A DNA stretch of 52,338 nucleotides from Omnitrophica bacterium GWA2_41_15 (GTDB taxonomy: Bacteria > Omnitrophota > Gorgyraeia > Gygaellales > Profunditerraquicolaceae), in assembly GCA_919901915.1 (NCBI GenBank), contig CAKKQB010000003.1, forward strand, positions 7,530 to 59,867. Direction: 5' to 3'. Shown piece after piece: positions 48,659 through 52,338 of the stretch. Position 1 is the stretch's first letter, and every line of letters starts with the position of its first letter. A program made the position numbers and the translations under genes. The notes beneath the pieces were generated by a model. It searched no databases. It was not told the DNA's origin and saw nothing but the letters and a program-made list of their open reading frames with translations.

Positions 48659-51175
48659 TTACGCTTCAGGCTCACGCGTAATACCCTTCGCCTTCATAAG
48701 CAATTCTTCATCATCTTTAGCATCATCAGGATAAACAGCTAAACCAAAATGTAGATTAGCCTCCTTACCTAACCATTTTTTAGCCAAAACATCTTCCACG
48801 GCCTGCTGCAACCTGACTTGCACTACTAATGCCCCTTCTCTAAGACAATCATTCAAAAACACCATAATCGCGCTTGCAGCTTTAACCACTAAATCATCTT
48901 TACGGCGTAAACAACTTTTAATCGCCCCTTCTATATCCTTTAAAAGCAGTTCCATCTCTTGGCTATTCTCTTTCTCGGTAGGCACAGGAAGAGCCACTGA
49001 AACAACAATCAAAGAAAACATGCTATTTTTCTTCCCTGCTTCTTCTATGCCTTTTTTAATATATCTTCTAAAAAGCGCTTCAGTATTATATTTAGGTAAG
49101 GTAAAACTAAACTTGCTGCCTTTACCGAATTGACTCTCCACCCAAATCTTTCCATAATGCAGCTCAACTAAAGCCTTGGCTATGGACAGGCCCAAACCAG
49201 TACCCTTTTCTCCAGCTCCGGGCACACGGCTAAACTGCTGAAACTTGCTAAACACCTTAGGCAAATCATCTCCTGAAATACCAATACCTGTATCAAGGAC
49301 ACTGCACTCTACTTCATCCTCTTTTTCCAAGGCAGAAACCTCTATGTAACCCTTACTAGTAAATTTCAAGGCATTAGCCGTAAGATTAGTAAAAATCTGA
49401 ATGAGTTTCTCCGCGTCAACACAAACATTTATCTGTTTTTCAGGAAGATTAACTTTTAATTCTAACCCCTTATTCATCGCGCGATTGGAAAAAGAAGAAA
49501 CAAGCCCGCTGATTAAATCATTAAGATTAACTGTATCTATTTTTAATTCTACCTTTCCTGCCTCAATCTTAGAAATATCTAAAAGACTATCTATGATATT
49601 CGCTAATCTGTCTATATTGCTTTTCGCAGTAACAAGAACTCGCTTTTGCTTTTCATCTATTATCCCTGTAATGCCGTCTAAAACCAGGCTCAAACCTTCC
49701 TTAGTAATAGAAAGCGGAGTTCTAAGTTCATGAGAGACAGTGGAAACAAACTCTGTCTTCATGCGGTCTACTTCTTTTTCCTTAGTAACATCTCTAAAAA
49801 TAGTAGCTATACCGATAATTTCGCCTCTTTCATTTCTCGCCGGCGCCATATCACAATGCAAGTACACAGGTTCATTCTGCACGGAAATTTCCAAGCTTTT
49901 AGAAACCAGACAATTATCATCTTTACACTTTTTTAGAATCCCCTGCAAGTTAAGCGCCTCAACCTTTTTTTTCCATATTTCAGTAGTAATTCGCTCTTCA
50001 AACCCCAAGCTCAACATCTGCCTGGCCCGCGGATTTACCACCACCACATCCTCAAGTTCATCAACCATTACCACGCCTTCAACCATACCCTCAACCATGC
50101 TCTCCATCTTTGACTTCTCCGCGATGATAGCTACCCGCAATCTTTCAATAGAATGAGAAGCCTGATTAGCAATAGTATGAAAAAGCCGCACATCATGTTC
50201 ATCAAAAGCATCCTTTTTACAACTTGATATATTGAGCATGCCAATAGTCTTACCGGCGACCGTAAAAGGGACATTAAAAAATGACCTAATCTCATCAAAC
50301 TGCCTTCCTTTTTTTGGCTTAACGTTAAAGTCAACAGGCATAAGGAAAATATTTAGATTTTTCTTGCGTATATCTTCCTTGCTAAAACCGGAAACAGAGG
50401 CAACAAGGATATCCTTTACTGTCTCCGTAAATTTAGCGCTTTGCGAATAAACAGGCCTTAGAGTAATATTAACGTTAGAAACCTCAAGTATCAACGAACC
50501 ACAGATATCATAATCCACCATCTTAAATAACGATTCCATAATCATCCGTAGCAGCAACCGATGATCTAAGATGTAGGAAATAGAATTAGAAACCTCATAG
50601 AGAATAGTTAACTCAGATAGGCGCTCCTGAACCTTCTTTTCCAAAGTTCGAGAAAGCTCTTGCAACTGATTCCTGGAATTTTCCAAATCCGCGATGAATT
50701 TCTTTATCTGGCGCATATCGCGCGTCACGCCAACAATACCTATGACTCGTCGTGCGTTGCGCATCGTGCGTGTTGCGTCTTCTACTGACGACTGACTCTC
50801 ATACATCACGCTCCCGGAAAAGCTGACCGGAATTTTTTCGCCGGACTTAGTCTTATAAACCATCTCAAAATTGTGTATAAAACCAGTCTTCATCAACGCT
50901 TCAGACCGCGTCATTTTAAATAAACTCTCCCCCACCTCTTCCTCTTCAAAAATAACGGTAATGGGTTTATCAATAAGCTCTTCTTCTTGATAGCCTAAAA
51001 AATCGGCTATAGCCTTGTTTATAGCTTTTATCTTAGCCTCCGCGTCAAATGCAATCAAGGTATCAATCATCGGCTTAATTACATGATCCGCGTAGTCTCT
51101 GGCTTGAGCTAACTCATGCTCCCTCTGCACTTTCTTTGAAAAAAAAGGAGAGTAAAAAAAATTAAACAAGTTCAT
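48659..51175 (-). CDS. Multidomain sensor histidine kinase (PAS-GAF-PAS-HisKA-HATPase)
   Basis: Start at ATG 51175 (MNLFNFFYSPFF); the earlier in-frame codons lie in a hairpin repeat. The order is: PAS (about 30-150), coiled coil (ENSRNQLQELSRTLEKKVQERL), GAF (about 200-350), second PAS (about 360-480), HisKA with SHELRTPLS phosphorylation site, and HATPase with NALKFTSKG, DTGIGI and GTGLGLSI. A C-terminal 130-residue tail resembles a degenerate GGDEF fold. The first PAS contains a heptamer-derived segment (around ESQSSVEDATRTMRN). No membrane segment is clear, so it is probably cytoplasmic. The cognate regulator is not in the window. Confidence 0.9.
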   Translation of the reverse strand: MNLFNFFYSPFFSKKVQREHELAQARDYADHVIKPMIDTLIAFDAEAKIKAINKAIADFLGYQEEELIDKPITVIFEEEEVGESLFKMTRSEALMKTGFIHNFEMVYKTKSGEKIPVSFSGSVMYESQSSVEDATRTMRNARRVIGIVGVTRDMRQIKKFIADLENSRNQLQELSRTLEKKVQERLSELTILYEVSNSISYILDHRLLLRMIMESLFKMVDYDICGSLILEVSNVNITLRPVYSQSAKFTETVKDILVASVSGFSKEDIRKKNLNIFLMPVDFNVKPKKGRQFDEIRSFFNVPFTVAGKTIGMLNISSCKKDAFDEHDVRLFHTIANQASHSIERLRVAIIAEKSKMESMVEGMVEGVVMVDELEDVVVVNPRARQMLSLGFEERITTEIWKKKVEALNLQGILKKCKDDNCLVSKSLEISVQNEPVYLHCDMAPARNERGEIIGIATIFRDVTKEKEVDRMKTEFVSTVSHELRTPLSITKEGLSLVLDGITGIIDEKQKRVLVTAKSNIDRLANIIDSLLDISKIEAGKVELKIDTVNLNDLISGLVSSFSNRAMNKGLELKVNLPEKQINVCVDAEKLIQIFTNLTANALKFTSKGYIEVSALEKEDEVECSVLDTGIGISGDDLPKVFSKFQQFSRVPGAGEKGTGLGLSIAKALVELHYGKIWVESQFGKGSKFSFTLPKYNTEALFRRYIKKGIEEAGKKNSMFSLIVVSVALPVPTEKENSQEMELLLKDIEGAIKSCLRRKDDLVVKAASAIMVFLNDCLREGALVVQVRLQQAVEDVLAKKWLGKEANLHFGLAVYPDDAKDDEELLMKAKGITREPEA
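50738..50800. repeat. Heptamer-derived in-frame insertion in the kinase PAS domain
   Basis: Two short arrays meet here: CGTCGTG/CGTTGCG/CATCGTG-type units and CGACTGA/CTACTGA-type units. They encode about 19 residues between SGSVMY and VIGIVGV, where a PAS domain normally has a short turn. Confidence 0.8.
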
Positions 51176-51195
51176 ATAATATCTCGCATGGCATG

Positions 51196-51250
51196 GGTTA
51201 GCCGGTAAACCGGCTAACCAGTTAGCCAACAAACCGGTAAACCGGCTAAC
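51196..51250. repeat. GGTTAGCCGGT palindromes between htpX and the kinase
   Basis: GTTAGCCGGTAAACCGGCTAAC is a perfect palindrome and is followed by GTTAGCC and a second GGTAAACCGGCTAAC copy. No gene is present. Confidence 0.85.
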
Positions 51251-51257
51251 TTTTTCA

Positions 51258-52220
51258 TTAACACTTGTATTCGGAAAGCTTCTTTATACGCTTGAGCATG
51301 TTAGGATGAGTGCTTAAAAGCTCCATCGCCTTATCCGCAAAACCTAAACGTATTTTTTTACCCCGTAGCTGTTCTAATTCTAACGCGTCAAGCGTGCCGC
51401 TCTTATCCAAATCAAGCTGGCTTAATTCCCTGATATCGCTTAAAGCTTTAGAAGGATCATTAACAAAAAAGGCCTTAATACCCTCCACCTCTTTTAATGA
51501 CTCCTTATCAATACGCGCTGAACCATACGCGAGTTTATATAAACTTGACGCCAAACTTGACGGCTTACTGCCTAGAAGCACAGCGCCCCTATCCGCGAAA
51601 TACTCTCTGATTCTAGAGGCGTAAAGCACAAGCAGGTTAGTCACAAAATAAAACAAAAACGCGGCCAAACCAATAAGGATGGTATTTCCTCCCCTCCCGT
51701 CACGGCGGCGGCCTGAAAATAAAAAACTCCAGGCAAGGCGATACATAATCATCGGAATTACCGATAAAAGCGTTATAGTTAAGACATCACGATTTTTAAG
51801 GTGGCTTAATTCATGCGCCAAAACCGCCTTTAACTCATCATCGTCAAGCAATTTTAAAATCCCTTCCGTAACACAAACCCTGCCATCTCTCATCCCCCTG
51901 CCAAAAGCAAAAGCATTGGGGAGATTAACCCTGGCTATACCTATTCTTGGCATCGGAATTTTTGCCCGCGTAGCCAGGCTCTCTACCATTTGATACAGTT
52001 GCGGATATTCTTCTTTCTTCACATATTTTACCTGCATAGTCCATTCTACGATCTTTGGCCCAATCATATACTGAATAAACATCATTACCAAAGACACAAT
52101 CAGATAAAAACCAAAACCCCCTACGCGCAAAAAAGTACTGCCAATCACTACAATCACCGCGTAAATAATCGCGAAAAGAATCGTTAACAATAACCACATC
52201 CTAAATTGTAAGGATAACAT
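51258..52220 (-). CDS. htpX: HtpX-family membrane metalloprotease with EF-hand-like loop
   Basis: The 320-residue M48 protease has two N-terminal membrane segments (to about residue 55), zinc motif AHELSH (136-140) with the downstream glutamate E206 in RIREYFADRGAVLL, and two more membrane segments (about 145-200). It degrades damaged membrane proteins. Residues 270-281 (DLDKSGTLDALE) are a perfect EF-hand loop with ligands D270, D272, S274, T276, D278 and E281, suggesting calcium control. AGGAGG lies before the ATG at 52220. Confidence 0.93.
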   Translation of the reverse strand: MLSLQFRMWLLLTILFAIIYAVIVVIGSTFLRVGGFGFYLIVSLVMMFIQYMIGPKIVEWTMQVKYVKKEEYPQLYQMVESLATRAKIPMPRIGIARVNLPNAFAFGRGMRDGRVCVTEGILKLLDDDELKAVLAHELSHLKNRDVLTITLLSVIPMIMYRLAWSFLFSGRRRDGRGGNTILIGLAAFLFYFVTNLLVLYASRIREYFADRGAVLLGSKPSSLASSLYKLAYGSARIDKESLKEVEGIKAFFVNDPSKALSDIRELSQLDLDKSGTLDALELEQLRGKKIRLGFADKAMELLSTHPNMLKRIKKLSEYKC

Positions 52221-52338
52221 TTTAATACCTCCTATTAATACTTTTGCCGCAAGGCTATGGTTCGGCTTCCTATAGCCGAAACCATAACCACATCCTAAAT
52301 TGTAAGGATAACATTTTAATACCTCCTATTAATACTTT
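52190..52338. repeat. 94-bp duplication of the htpX translation start
   Basis: 52190-52244 is repeated at 52284-52338 with an offset of 94 bp and the second copy runs off the window end, so more copies may follow. The unit contains the htpX ribosome site and start codons plus a TATGGTTCGGC/GCCGAAACCATA hairpin. Confidence 0.9.
52270..52314 (-). CDS. Short upstream reading frame copied from the htpX start
   Basis: The duplicated start region has AGGAGG and an ATG at 52314, opening a 14-codon frame MLSLQFRMWLWFRL ending at TAG. The first ten residues equal those of HtpX. It may be a translated leader peptide or just a by-product of the duplication. Confidence 0.45.
   Translation of the reverse strand: MLSLQFRMWLWFRL

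Noticed and set aside
49740-50156. Plus-strand frame of 138 codons opposite the histidine kinase
   Set aside because: It lies entirely opposite a well-supported kinase, is serine/threonine-rich low complexity and has no ribosome site or family match.
52270-52314. The short frame before htpX as an established gene
   Set aside because: It is a copy of the htpX start produced by a duplication; only the sequence of a leader is seen, not its use.

Overview
The window looks like chromosome from an uncultured, low-GC, diderm (outer-membrane) anaerobe. The gene style and the heavy load of short repeats recall Candidatus Omnitrophota (OP3), but this is an inference from gene content; no 16S rRNA gene is present. 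Diderm evidence is LptF/LptG, an MlaE-MlaF-MlaD lipid transporter, LolC/LolD and a lipoprotein M48 peptidase. Anaerobic H2 metabolism is indicated by a cytoplasmic group-3b-type [NiFe] hydrogenase. Almost everything is on the minus strand; only comF, lptF, lptG and one tRNA-Leu read forward.

Layout. 1-1750 (minus): smpB followed by a tmRNA gene (ssrA) whose T-loop is split by a group I intron carrying a LAGLIDADG homing endonuclease. 2998-10710 (minus): a hydrogenase operon in the order hypA-like, hydB, gamma subunit, hydD, hydA, M52 maturation protease, hydG-type radical SAM maturase, and a HypC-HydE fusion. 10861-12515: DUF2934 protein, mscL, tRNA-Leu and a repeat-rich gap. 12516-18896: Pif1-like helicase, VanZ-like protein, Maf joined to an M48 lipoprotein, BaiN-like flavoprotein, pyrE, comF. 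19028-21207 (plus): lptF-lptG. 21275-35730 (minus): alr, tsaB, tsaE, thiL, a DUF362 ferredoxin protein, tatD, metG, ricT, holB, tmk, cysS, cysE, ispF, ispD and a YacL-like PIN/TRAM protein. 35986-45020: radA, mlaD, mlaF, mlaE, clpC, mcsB, mcsA, ilvE. 45061-52338: lolD, lolC, lysS, a hybrid PAS/GAF histidine kinase and htpX.

How the genes fit together. The most notable system is the hydrogenase operon. The [NiFe] enzyme and its protease share an operon with HydG and HydE, the tyrosine-cleaving and partner radical SAM enzymes known from [FeFe]-hydrogenase H-cluster assembly. HydE carries an N-terminal HypC domain, the [NiFe] iron-carrier chaperone, and the HypA-like protein lacks its zinc domain. 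No HydF and no HypB, HypD, HypE or HypF is present here. This suggests, as inference, a hybrid route for supplying CO/CN ligands to a [NiFe] site. The gene runs mcsA-mcsB-clpC-radA-yacL-ispD-ispF-cysE-cysS and tmk-holB-ricT-metG-tatD follow the order known in Bacillota, with outer-membrane mla genes inserted between clpC and radA.

A second theme is repeats. Arrays of unrelated 7-bp units, often arranged as an array followed by its inverted array, sit at most gene junctions and supply the ends of several proteins or insert in frame within them. Other families are hairpins ending in CCCCTAC, a nearly identical pair of MITE-like elements, a 170-bp palindrome inside pyrE, and 10-bp TTTATCCGTG arrays.
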